Assembly (NCBI GenBank): GCA_964454545.1
Contig: CAYVTI010000009.1
Location: 1-64,000, forward strand
DNA from: JABCZZ01 sp964454545
GTDB taxonomy: Bacteria > Pseudomonadota > Alphaproteobacteria > Rickettsiales > JABCZZ01
Length of the DNA stretch: 64,000 nt
Reading direction: 5' to 3'
Translations under genes and position numbers: made by a program
Shown: one piece after another, positions 16,699 to 25,393 of the stretch
How the letters are laid out: each line of letters opens with the position of its first letter
Position numbering within the stretch: the first letter of the stretch is position 1
The notes under the pieces: model-generated
Told to the model about the DNA's origin: nothing
The model's database searches: none
What the model saw: the letters and a program-made list of their open reading frames with translations, nothing else

Positions 16699-17259
16699 TT
16701 ATTCATCATCTTTGGTTGCGACATGTTCAAACTTCACCGTCACTTTGGGCAAAGCGCCGTTAAGCTTGGTAAGCACATCCTTGGTGATATCCAGCTTCGG
16801 ATCGGCATAGAGCAACTCGGAAGCAGGCAGCACAGCGCTATATCCCTTATCTTTTGACATTTTGCTGACAATCTCAAACACCGCTTTCTGGATTTCATTC
16901 AGTGAAGAGGAAGAAGCCTTATAGAGCTCGTCGCGCTTCGCCTGCGCGTCTTTCTGGGCGGCAGTGGCCTTTGCCTTGAATTCTTTCACCTTCTTCTCAA
17001 ACGCTTCCGGGGCCAGAACGCTGCGCTGCTTGCCGAGCGACTGGTCTTCCTTCTGCAGTTCTTCTTCCTTTTTGGCCATTTCCGACTGGAATGACTTCTG
17101 TTTGTTTTCCAGCTGATCCTTCACCGACTTTGCCGCCGTGGAATCGCGCATGATTTCCTGTATATTGACATAGGCAATGGTATCCGCTGCATAAGAAGCG
17201 GCGGCAAACGCCATAGCGCCAGTCATCACCGTAGTGAAAACTAAAGATTTAAGTTTCAT
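16699..17259 (-). CDS. skp: OmpH/Skp family periplasmic chaperone
   Basis: Using the ATG at 17259 (with AAAGG upstream) gives 186 residues with a signal peptide ending AAASYA. The mature protein starts ADTIAYVNIQEIM. A long charged coiled-coil (about residues 45-115, rich in Lys, Glu and Gln) corresponds to the tentacles of Skp. The C-terminal half returns to the beta body with YSAVLPASELLYADPKLDIT. Skp holds unfolded outer-membrane proteins in the periplasm and hands them to BamA, encoded just upstream. An alternative ATG at 17274 adds five residues. Confidence 0.93.
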   Translation of the reverse strand: MKLKSLVFTTVMTGAMAFAAASYAADTIAYVNIQEIMRDSTAAKSVKDQLENKQKSFQSEMAKKEEELQKEDQSLGKQRSVLAPEAFEKKVKEFKAKATAAQKDAQAKRDELYKASSSSLNEIQKAVFEIVSKMSKDKGYSAVLPASELLYADPKLDITKDVLTKLNGALPKVTVKFEHVATKDDE

Positions 17260-17306
17260 AAAATGACCTTTCATAAAATAGCTGGGGATATAACCGGGTA
17301 ATAAAG

Positions 17307-19622
17307 CTAGAATTTTGTTCCAAAGTCAAACTGGAATATCTGGGTGGAGTCAAATTTATCCTTAAGCACGGCATCCGCCAGATTGACCCGTATGGGCCCA
17401 AAAGGCGATGCCCAGGATATGCCCACACCCACCGACAACCTCAAAGACTGCGGATCATCGACGTTCGAACCGGTTTCCTGCACTTTCCAGAGGCTTCCCG
17501 CATCGGCAAACAGGGAACCATGGAAGCCTAAATCATCCGGAAGCCCGAGCGGAAAAGACAACTCCGGGGTAACCGTATAATATACATTGCCGCCAAGAGC
17601 ATCGGCTGTAATGCTGTCATGCGGCCCAACCCCATAGGGTTGAAATCCACGGAACGAAGTTCCGCCAAGGAAGAACCGGTCCGCGATGCGTATGTCTTCG
17701 CCAAAACCCAATATATATCCACCCGCGCCAAGCAGGGATAATGTCCATTTGGGAGCAACTGGATAATAGTAGCCGGCATGCAGCTCGCTGCGCAGATAAT
17801 GCGTGTCCCCTCCCACGCCTGCTACATCATTATTGATACGCAGGAAATCCCCACTGGTCGGATTGAACTTGTTATCGCGGTTGTCATAGGTAAGCGCCTG
17901 CCCGACAGAAGATTCCGTTATCTTTCCCTGCTGTTCGACGATAAAACGGGACGCCCCCGTCTGCACATTGCTTATATCTGTCTGCTTGAAAGTATAGTTG
18001 AGCGCCTGCGACCATTCTTCCGACAGCGCATATCCCAGACGGAACCTTACGCCGTTCGTATTCGAATCATAGGGAATGCCCGTGTAGGCCAGCAATTCCG
18101 TTCTGAAAAGGTCAATCCCGGCAGAAAGCTCGCGGTCAAGGAAATACGGCTCGGTAAAGCTGATGTCATATTGCTGGGTTGCCGCTGAAACCGCCGCATT
18201 GAAACGCAGATCCTGTCCGCGGCCAAGGAGATTAGTCTCTTTGATGCCAAACTGGGCGAGGGGACCGTCCGTTGTCGAGAAACCGCCGCCAATCGATATT
18301 TCACCGGTGGATTTTTCCTGAACCTCCACATTGATCACCGTCCTATCCGACGTGCTTCCAGGCTCGTTGGTGATCTTCACCTTCTCAAAGAAACCGAGGT
18401 TATTCAGGCGCTGCTCGGAACGGGCTATCCTGGAAGTACTGTAAGGATCGCCTTCCACGAGGCGAAATTCTCGCCGGATGACCTCATCCAGCGTGCGCAC
18501 GTTTCCGACAATGTTGATTTTTTCTATATAGACCCGTGGACCTTCCTTGATGTTATAGACGACATCGATAGTCCTCTTGTCCGGATTGCGGTTCAGTTTT
18601 GGATCGATATCAACGAAAGCAAACCCGTGATTGCCCAGCTCCTTGGTCATATTATCGATGGAACTTTCGATCTTAGTCGCATTATAGGTGTCACCGGCTT
18701 TCGTCAGCAGTTTCTTCTTGAGCTCTTCCGGATCAACCCCTTTCAGGGCGGACACTAAGTTGACAGTTCCAAAGTTATATTTTTTACCTTCCTCAATAGT
18801 AAAAGTAATATAAAACGCGTCTTTTTCAGGCGAGAGTTCGGCGATGGCGGATTTTACCTGAAAATCCGCAAATCCTTCAGACGTATAGAAACGCCGGAGC
18901 AGTTCCTGGTCATATTGCAGACGCTCCGGATCATATTTGTCGTCGCTGCTGAAAAATTTATACCAGCGCGTTTCTTCAGTGCGAATCGCCTTCGCAAGCG
19001 TTTCGCTATCGAAGTGATCATTCCCTATGAAGGAAATCTTTCTTACCTTCGCCACTGGCCCTTCCTGGATTTCATAGACCAGATCGATACGGTTCTGATC
19101 CAACTGGATAACCTTGGGATTGACCTGTGCGGAATAACGCCCGCCACGGCGGTAAATATCCAGTATGCGCTTTACGTCGTTCTGCAGTTTCGTGCGCGTG
19201 TAAATGGCGCGTACCTTGAGCTCAAGCTCCGCCTCCAGATCTTTGTCTTCAACCTCTTTATTGCCTTCAAAAACCACCTTGTTGATAATCGGATTTTCCA
19301 CCACGTTTACAACGATGTCCACCTCATTGCCCTGTTGCGGCACGCGGTTGATGCTGGCATCTGCAAAAAACCCAGTGGCAAACAGATTCTTGAGGGCATT
19401 ATTTATATCATACTGATTAACCTCTGAGCCTTCCTTCAGGCCGAGATAGGTGAGAACCGTCGACTCCTCGACACGCTGGTTGCCTTTCACAATAATACGG
19501 TGGACCATCTCATGCGCAGTGGAAGAGGCGCTTTCCGCAGGCTGTGCAGTAGCCTGCGCATATACGGGCACGCTGGCCAATATAACAGTCGTCGACAGTA
19601 ATAGAATTCTTAAAAGCCGCAT
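17307..19622 (-). CDS. bamA: Outer-membrane protein assembly factor BamA
   Basis: The 771-residue protein has a signal peptide (ending SVPVYA) and POTRA repeats between about residues 38 and 420 (IIVKGNQRVEESTVLTYLGL, VVFEGNKEVEDKDL, ISFIGNDHFD and others). A C-terminal 16-strand barrel follows, with the ADRFFLGGTSFRGF (VRGF-type) loop and a final aromatic residue in FQFDFGTKF. BamA folds and inserts beta-barrel proteins in the outer membrane. It starts the operon leading into skp and the lpx genes. The rseP-like protease usually found upstream is not here; an ArsC-like gene lies 79 bases away. Confidence 0.97.
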   Translation of the reverse strand: MRLLRILLLSTTVILASVPVYAQATAQPAESASSTAHEMVHRIIVKGNQRVEESTVLTYLGLKEGSEVNQYDINNALKNLFATGFFADASINRVPQQGNEVDIVVNVVENPIINKVVFEGNKEVEDKDLEAELELKVRAIYTRTKLQNDVKRILDIYRRGGRYSAQVNPKVIQLDQNRIDLVYEIQEGPVAKVRKISFIGNDHFDSETLAKAIRTEETRWYKFFSSDDKYDPERLQYDQELLRRFYTSEGFADFQVKSAIAELSPEKDAFYITFTIEEGKKYNFGTVNLVSALKGVDPEELKKKLLTKAGDTYNATKIESSIDNMTKELGNHGFAFVDIDPKLNRNPDKRTIDVVYNIKEGPRVYIEKINIVGNVRTLDEVIRREFRLVEGDPYSTSRIARSEQRLNNLGFFEKVKITNEPGSTSDRTVINVEVQEKSTGEISIGGGFSTTDGPLAQFGIKETNLLGRGQDLRFNAAVSAATQQYDISFTEPYFLDRELSAGIDLFRTELLAYTGIPYDSNTNGVRFRLGYALSEEWSQALNYTFKQTDISNVQTGASRFIVEQQGKITESSVGQALTYDNRDNKFNPTSGDFLRINNDVAGVGGDTHYLRSELHAGYYYPVAPKWTLSLLGAGGYILGFGEDIRIADRFFLGGTSFRGFQPYGVGPHDSITADALGGNVYYTVTPELSFPLGLPDDLGFHGSLFADAGSLWKVQETGSNVDDPQSLRLSVGVGISWASPFGPIRVNLADAVLKDKFDSTQIFQFDFGTKF

Positions 19623-19701
19623 CTGACCAATATTGTAACTTTTCCAGTGCTATTCATGCTGGAAAATATCGCTTAAATCAAGCTGTAATTACAGGCATTT
19701 T

Positions 19702-20064
19702 TTATGGCAGAAGATCCAGAACAACCTCTTTGGGGCGGCACAGGAGTGCGCCGTGGGAAGTTTCAACAATGGGACGGTTCATCAATACCGGGTGTTGCGC
19801 CATGAAATCAATCAGCTGCTCCTGCGTCCACTTTGGATCGGCGAGTCCCAGTTCCTGATAGATTCTTTCCTTGTCCCGCATCAGATCGCGCGCGGCTATG
19901 TTCATGCGCTTCAGCAAAGCCGTAATCTGACTCCGGCCAAGCGGCGTTTTAAGATATTCTATAACCACCGGCTCATAGCCCCGGCTGCGTATTATTTCCA
20001 GTACATTGCGTGACGTGGTGCAGGCCGGGTTATGGTATATTTTTATTTCAGATTTTTCAGACAT
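19702..20064 (-). CDS. arsC: Arsenate reductase (glutaredoxin type), ArsC family
   Basis: The 120-residue protein begins with the ArsC pattern KIYHNPACTTSRNVLEII, with the catalytic Cys of HNPAC. It continues with VVIEYLKTPLGRSQI, a helical middle and NRPIVETSHGALLCRPKE near the end, where the Arg supports arsenate binding. The family reduces arsenate with glutathione and glutaredoxin, which fits the gshB in this window. Spx-like relatives exist, but the HNPAC and RP motifs favour ArsC. Its start overlaps the ubiA stop by eight bases. No arsR or efflux gene is adjacent. Confidence 0.88.
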   Translation of the reverse strand: MSEKSEIKIYHNPACTTSRNVLEIIRSRGYEPVVIEYLKTPLGRSQITALLKRMNIAARDLMRDKERIYQELGLADPKWTQEQLIDFMAQHPVLMNRPIVETSHGALLCRPKEVVLDLLP

Positions 20065-20911
20065 AACACCCCAGAAACATGATTAATCCCAAGACAGAAT
20101 TGGAGCGGAATATTTTCATACAATTGGCCGCGTCGTCAATATTCAAAGTGCACATCTGCCAGACAAAATGCAACGCCACCAGAAACAAGCCGACATAATA
20201 AGCGCTTCCTTTTCCAAGGATGATTCCCGTGCAGAGCCAGAAAAAGATCGCGAGAGCGTAAAAAGCGGCAATCCATTTTTTGCTGCTTTGCAAAAAAAGA
20301 AGCGCGGTCGATTTCACGCCTGCCTTTATGTCATCCGCCTTATCCTGATGCGCGTAAATCGTATCATAACCGAGCGTCCAGAAAATGCATCCGATATACA
20401 GAATAACCGCTGGCAATTCAATATGGTTCCTCACCGCCACCCACCCCATGAGTGCTCCCCAGTTAAAGGTAAGACCCAAGAACGCCTGCGGCCACCAGGT
20501 AATGCGCTTCATAAAAGGATAAGTAAATACAAGCAGCAATGAAACCGCCGCGGTGATTATTACTGCGCGGTTCATCATAAGGGCTATGCACAGCGCTATG
20601 ATAAGAAGCAATAATAACAGAATAAGCGCCTGAGCGACGCTTATCTCGCCGCTGGCTAGCGGACGGATGCGGGTACGTTCCACTTTCCTGTCAAATTCCC
20701 GGTCTGCTATATCGTTCACGATGCACCCGGCAGCACGCATCACAAGGGCACCAACTGCAAACAATGTGAGCAGCCACGGCGAGGGATTCCCATTTGCTGC
20801 AAGGGCAAGCGTCCACCAGCACGGCCATAATAACAGGAATACGCCTGTCGGCTGGTGCAGGCGCAGCAGCCTGAGATAAGGCTCCCATAATTGTCGCTTA
20901 TTGTCAGACAT
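20057..20911 (-). CDS. ubiA: 4-hydroxybenzoate polyprenyltransferase
   Basis: The 284-residue integral membrane protein has about eight hydrophobic helices. It carries the two Asp-rich motifs of the UbiA superfamily: NDIADREFDRKVERTRIRPL and YAHQDKADDIKAGVKS. The RPLASG segment after the first motif is typical of 4-hydroxybenzoate prenyltransferases. The enzyme attaches the polyprenyl tail in ubiquinone synthesis. Its 5' end overlaps a weak upstream extension of the divergent Fsr gene, so the promoters of both genes lie close to 20911-20975. Confidence 0.95.
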   Translation of the reverse strand: MSDNKRQLWEPYLRLLRLHQPTGVFLLLWPCWWTLALAANGNPSPWLLTLFAVGALVMRAAGCIVNDIADREFDRKVERTRIRPLASGEISVAQALILLLLLLIIALCIALMMNRAVIITAAVSLLLVFTYPFMKRITWWPQAFLGLTFNWGALMGWVAVRNHIELPAVILYIGCIFWTLGYDTIYAHQDKADDIKAGVKSTALLFLQSSKKWIAAFYALAIFFWLCTGIILGKGSAYYVGLFLVALHFVWQMCTLNIDDAANCMKIFRSNSVLGLIMFLGCYV

Positions 20912-20974
20912 TGCTTGATTACTGGTAAATTATCGATAGGTATATCATATATCTACATCATCCAAGAAAAGAAT

Positions 20975-22174
20975 ATGAATAGTAAAAATGAGTCACAGAA
21001 TGCAACAGCGCTGATGAGTATCCTTGCGGCGCTCAGTTTCAGCCACTTCCTGAATGATCTTATTCAGTCGCTCCTACCCTCTATTTATCCGCTGCTCAAA
21101 TCCTCTTTCGCGCTCAATTTTACGGAAATCGGGCTGATTACCCTTACCTATAACCTTACCGCCTCACTCCTGCAGCCGCTGGTCGGGATATATACCGATA
21201 AAAACCCTCACCCTTATTCCCTGCCCTTCGGCATGAGCCTGACTCTCACCGGACTGCTCACGCTCGCCTATGCGACTACTTTCCTCGCTATTCTGGCAGG
21301 CGCGGCGCTTGTGGGAAGCGGATCGTCGGTCTTCCATCCCGAATCCTCGCGCATGGCGCGCGCCGCTTCCGGCGGAAGGCACGGGTTCGCCCAGTCATTC
21401 TTCCAGGTCGGCGGCAATGCGGGAACAGCAGCAGGGCCGTTGCTTGCCGCCTATATTATCCTGCCTCACGGCCAGACAAGCATCGCTTGGTTCTCCGTTG
21501 CCGCACTCGCGGCCATAGCCGTGCTTACCTTTATAGGCCGGTGGTACAATACCCATCATATCAAGACCGGCCGGGCAAAGGCGCATGTATTGCATAAAAG
21601 TCACGCCTCACAACGGGAAATCACGATTGCTCTCACGGTGCTGGTGGCACTGATTTTCTCTAAATATTTCTACATGGCCAGCATCAACAGCTTCTACACG
21701 TTCTACCTGATAGACAAGTTCCATGTTGCAGTGCAAGACGCGCAGCTCTATCTGTTCCTGTTCCTGGGCGCGAGCGCAGCCGGAGCACTTACCGGAGGGC
21801 ATGTCGGCGATCGTGTCGGACGCAAGCAGGTCATCTGGTTTTCCATATTGGGCGCGTTGCCTTTCAGCCTCATGTTGCCCCATGCCGATCTGCCGTGGAC
21901 AATCATTCTGAGCATGGTTATCGGTCTCATCATGTCTTCAGCCTTTTCGGCGATCATCGTCTATGCCCAAGAACTCATACCCGGCAAGCCCGGCATGATC
22001 GCAGGGTTATTTTTCGGCTTTGCCTTCGGTATGGGAGGATTGAGCGCCGCCGTGCTGGGTAAGGTAGCCGACATGACCAGCATACATTACGTCTATGAAA
22101 TATGCGCATGGCTTCCGTTGCTCGGCCTGTTCACTATTTTCCTTCCCAACACCAAAATGGTTAAAATATATTAG
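20975..22174 (+). CDS. fsr: MFS exporter of the fosmidomycin-resistance (Fsr) type
   Basis: From the ATG at 20975 the protein is 399 residues with twelve hydrophobic segments. It carries the Fsr pattern SFSHFLNDLIQSLLPSIYPL near the N-terminus, VGSGSSVFHPESSRMARAAS and FFQVGGNAGTAAGPLL in the first half, and a GHVGDRVGRK loop between helices of the second half. An ORF start at 20891 would overlap ubiA on the other strand and is unlikely. Fsr exports fosmidomycin in E. coli; the natural substrate is unknown. Confidence 0.88.
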   Translation: MNSKNESQNATALMSILAALSFSHFLNDLIQSLLPSIYPLLKSSFALNFTEIGLITLTYNLTASLLQPLVGIYTDKNPHPYSLPFGMSLTLTGLLTLAYATTFLAILAGAALVGSGSSVFHPESSRMARAASGGRHGFAQSFFQVGGNAGTAAGPLLAAYIILPHGQTSIAWFSVAALAAIAVLTFIGRWYNTHHIKTGRAKAHVLHKSHASQREITIALTVLVALIFSKYFYMASINSFYTFYLIDKFHVAVQDAQLYLFLFLGASAAGALTGGHVGDRVGRKQVIWFSILGALPFSLMLPHADLPWTIILSMVIGLIMSSAFSAIIVYAQELIPGKPGMIAGLFFGFAFGMGGLSAAVLGKVADMTSIHYVYEICAWLPLLGLFTIFLPNTKMVKIY

Positions 22175-22289
22175 TGACTTATTTATCATACATCCCGGAA
22201 ATAACTTTTATTCACATTATTAGTTTTTGTATTAATACGGCACGTGAGGTATTATTCCCGCATCTTTATGAACCCATAAAGCGTGCAAT

Positions 22290-23699
22290 ATGTATAATAA
22301 CGGTGAAGTAAAAATTCGTCCGGTTATTCTTGCAGGAGGCTTTGGCAGGAGGCTGTGGCCAGTATCTTCCGATAACTGCCCCAAGCAGTTTGCAGAAATC
22401 ATCAATGGGGTATCGTTTTTCCTTTCCACTCTGAAACGGGTTGCCGATCCGAACATGTATGCCGCTCCCATTGTCCTGGGAAATGTAGAACACACGTTTT
22501 ATATTCTGGCAGCGCTTAACCGCCTTAACATTACCAACGCCACCGTTATCCTGGAACCTATAGGCCGTAATACCGCAACTGCGGCAATCATCGCCGCCCT
22601 TCATGAAACCGATCCGGATGCAGTGCACCTGGTCATGCCCGCCGATCATAATATAAGGGATGATGAAGGCTTCCACAACGCCGTTCAGCAAAGCGTGAAG
22701 GCAGCCCGATCCGGCCATATAACGCTCTTTGGCATACAACCAGAATATAATGCCACAGGGTACGGCTATATCGTTCCCGGAAAATCGCTGGATGGAATGG
22801 CACTACGGGAAATCAGCATATTTCACGAAAAACCGAATGAAACATTTGCCAAGGTGCTTATAAACCAGGGTGCGCTCTGGAACAGTGGAATATTTTTATA
22901 TCACCCGGATCTGCTATGCGAAGAAACAAGAACGCTGGCGCCGGAATATTATGAAAAATGCCTGGCAGCTGCAAAAAACGCCAAGCATGACAGGAAAACC
23001 ATTCTGCTTGGCATGGATGATTATGTGAATATCGAGAGCCATTCGCTCGACATATTGATCATGGAAAACACCAAACGTGGAGCGGTACTCCCCTGCTCTA
23101 TCGAGTGGAACGACATCGGCTCATGGCATTCCATATGGAAACTGGCAGAGAAGGATGAGAATGGAAACGCCATCCTGGGATCGGTCATTGCGGAGAATGT
23201 GAGCAACTCCTACATCCGCTCCGAAGGCATATCCATCGCAGCCGTCGGCATGAAGGACTGCGTGATAGTGGCGACAAACAATACGGTGCTGGTTGCGCCA
23301 TGCTCGCACGCAGAAGAGATAAAGAACCTGCACAGCAACAAGGAATTAATCAACGTGCAGAATTTCGGCAACAGGCCGTGGGGGACTTACCAGAACCTCG
23401 GCAGGGGAGATAATTTTCTGGTCAAGCAGATCACCATATGGCCGGGATGTTCCATCTCGCTGCAGTGCCATTCTCACAGGGCGGAACATTGGGTGGTTAC
23501 TTCCGGCAAGGCACGCGTGGAATGCGACGGAATGAAAAACATCGTATCACCGCATGAGCCTGTATATATTCCTAAAGGAGCAAAACATCGCCTGAGCAAT
23601 ATCGGCAATGCCAACCTTCAGCTTATAGAGGTGCAGACAGGCGATTATATCGGCGAGGATGATATCACCCGGTATGAAGATTTATACGGCAGAAGTTAG
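22290..23699 (+). CDS. manC: Mannose-1-phosphate guanylyltransferase / mannose-6-phosphate isomerase
   Basis: The 469-residue protein has an N-terminal nucleotidyltransferase domain with the signature PVILAGGFGRRLWPVS and a late FHEKPN. A C-terminal cupin of the type II phosphomannose isomerase follows, with FGNRPWGTYQNLG and SLQCHSHRAEHWVV, where His and Glu ligate zinc. It makes GDP-mannose for polysaccharide or LPS. No manB or gmd lies beside it, so the sugar pathway must be encoded elsewhere. The gene stands alone and converges with recR nine bases later. Confidence 0.94.
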   Translation: MYNNGEVKIRPVILAGGFGRRLWPVSSDNCPKQFAEIINGVSFFLSTLKRVADPNMYAAPIVLGNVEHTFYILAALNRLNITNATVILEPIGRNTATAAIIAALHETDPDAVHLVMPADHNIRDDEGFHNAVQQSVKAARSGHITLFGIQPEYNATGYGYIVPGKSLDGMALREISIFHEKPNETFAKVLINQGALWNSGIFLYHPDLLCEETRTLAPEYYEKCLAAAKNAKHDRKTILLGMDDYVNIESHSLDILIMENTKRGAVLPCSIEWNDIGSWHSIWKLAEKDENGNAILGSVIAENVSNSYIRSEGISIAAVGMKDCVIVATNNTVLVAPCSHAEEIKNLHSNKELINVQNFGNRPWGTYQNLGRGDNFLVKQITIWPGCSISLQCHSHRAEHWVVTSGKARVECDGMKNIVSPHEPVYIPKGAKHRLSNIGNANLQLIEVQTGDYIGEDDITRYEDLYGRS

Positions 23700-23708
23700 G
23701 TTTACACC

Positions 23709-24299
23709 CTACACCGCAACGCGTGCTTTCATGGCCGCGCCCAAAGTGCCCTCGTCAAGGTAATCGAGCTCTCCCCCAATGGGTATGCCATGCGCAAGCC
23801 TTGATATGCGGACGCTGGACTTTGCCAGCCGGTCGGATATATAATGAGCTGTCGTCTGGCCTTCAACAGTTGCATTGGTCGCAAGGATGATCTCGCCTAT
23901 CTCATAAGCATGCGCTCTGGCGATGAGGGATTCGATGTTAAGCTGTTCCGGCCCCTTGCCATCCAGCGCGGATAACACGCCGCCCAGGACGTGATAGCTT
24001 CCGCGGAACATGCCGCTGCGCTCGATCGCCCACAAATCGGCGACTTCTTCCACAACGCAGATCTGCGTTTTGTCGCGCCTGCCGTCCGCACATATCGTGC
24101 AAGGATCGCACGTGTCAAGATTACCGCAGATGCTGCAATCGCGGATATTATCACTGGCTTCAAACAAAGAGGTCACCAGCGGCGTAAGAAGTTTTTCCCT
24201 GTTCCTTATGAGATGGAGGACAACCCTTCTCGCCGAACGCGGCCCAAGGCCGGGCAGCTTTGCAAACAATCCAATCAGCGAATCAAGGGATGCCGTCAT
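23709..24299 (-). CDS. recR: Recombination mediator RecR
   Basis: The 196-residue protein has the helix-hairpin-helix KLPGLGPRSARRVVLHL and a four-Cys zinc motif (C-SIC...C-TIC). A Toprim domain follows, with ICVVEEVADLWAIE and YHVLGGVLSALDG, then the Walker-B-like C-terminus RISRLAHGIPIGGELDYLD. RecR works with RecF and RecO to load RecA at gaps. The usual dnaX-ybaB neighbours are absent here, so recR is uncoupled from that operon. Confidence 0.96.
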   Translation of the reverse strand: MTASLDSLIGLFAKLPGLGPRSARRVVLHLIRNREKLLTPLVTSLFEASDNIRDCSICGNLDTCDPCTICADGRRDKTQICVVEEVADLWAIERSGMFRGSYHVLGGVLSALDGKGPEQLNIESLIARAHAYEIGEIILATNATVEGQTTAHYISDRLAKSSVRISRLAHGIPIGGELDYLDEGTLGAAMKARVAV

Positions 24300-24349
24300 A
24301 CTATTTACCTCGGGCAGCTACTATAAATTATATAGCGCTCAATATCCAG

Positions 24350-25384
24350 CTATCTTTCCTGCCATTTCTTTACGCGGCGCTCTTTTATACGGCGCTCATG
24401 GGTAACAGGGACGCTTTTCTTGCGGCGATCCGGAATCTCGCCACGGCGGTCATGGGTAATCACAAGCTGCAGGGAATTTTCTACCTCGGCACTCTGTTCT
24501 TTCATGTATTCTTCGCATTTTCTCAGCAGTTCCACATTGCTGATTTTCCCGTCAATCTGCGTAAAGCATATATTGACCTGCGCCGTCAACTCCTCGCCAT
24601 ACACCTGCATGGGGCTTACGCCTATGGCCCAGCGCAGGCGGTTCAGCACCATGCGCGCCTCTTCCTGTGAAGCCCCGACCAGTATGATACCCATAGAGCA
24701 TTCCGACAACGTGCCTACCGTATCCTCGGCCCGCAGCTTCTGCTTGAATATCCGGCTGATATGCTGGTGCAGCCGGTCACATATCTCCTGGCCATATTCG
24801 GTCTTGAGCCTTTCATAGTCATTAATGTCTACGACGGCAAAAGACGCGAAAATATTTTTATCGCGCACATAATATATGACCAGTTCGATATCTTTTATCA
24901 TCGAGGAGCGATCCGGCAGTTCTGTGCGTGGATCTATGACCTCATGGCCTTTGAAATTTTCCTTGATAATGGCGCGGAACGCATTGGCGTCACGGACTTT
25001 TTGCTCATCAATCAGCACCAGATGGAACCACGGGTTCCTATCAAAAGACTCTCCAGATATGATACGCAGCTTGAATTTGACTTCCCTGCCGTCACGCGTC
25101 CTTATCGCAAAATCACGCACCTTGCTCAACACCGACAGCAAATCGCTCTTGTTTTCTTCGTATTCGATGAATTCATCAATGATGCTGCTTATGCGTTCCG
25201 GCAATATGAGGGAAAGCGGATGTCCCACCATTTCGTCATTGCTATACCCGGTGATGCGCACGGCTTCATCGTTTAACGCGGCTATTTCCAGCATCTTCTT
25301 GTCGTTGTTCTGGCAGACGATAAAAACGGCATCCGACTTGCGGTAAGAATCCAGCACCTGACGTGGGTTTACTGATGTTGCCAT
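24350..25384 (-). CDS. PAS domain plus degenerate GGDEF domain protein
   Basis: Residues 15-130 form a PAS domain (NDEAVRITGYSNDEMVGHPL, FAIRTRDGREVKFKLRI). Residues 148-300 form a GGDEF-like fold starting DPRTELPDRSSM. The catalytic loop that should read GGDEF is LSECS (residues 226-230), so diguanylate cyclase activity is not expected. The domain may bind GTP or a partner as a sensor. The C-terminal 35 residues are rich in Arg and Lys, including HERRIKERR, possibly nucleic-acid or nucleotide binding. No membrane segment is present, so the protein is cytosolic. Confidence 0.82.
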   Translation of the reverse strand: MATSVNPRQVLDSYRKSDAVFIVCQNNDKKMLEIAALNDEAVRITGYSNDEMVGHPLSLILPERISSIIDEFIEYEENKSDLLSVLSKVRDFAIRTRDGREVKFKLRIISGESFDRNPWFHLVLIDEQKVRDANAFRAIIKENFKGHEVIDPRTELPDRSSMIKDIELVIYYVRDKNIFASFAVVDINDYERLKTEYGQEICDRLHQHISRIFKQKLRAEDTVGTLSECSMGIILVGASQEEARMVLNRLRWAIGVSPMQVYGEELTAQVNICFTQIDGKISNVELLRKCEEYMKEQSAEVENSLQLVITHDRRGEIPDRRKKSVPVTHERRIKERRVKKWQER

Positions 25385-25393
25385 AGTCCTCCG

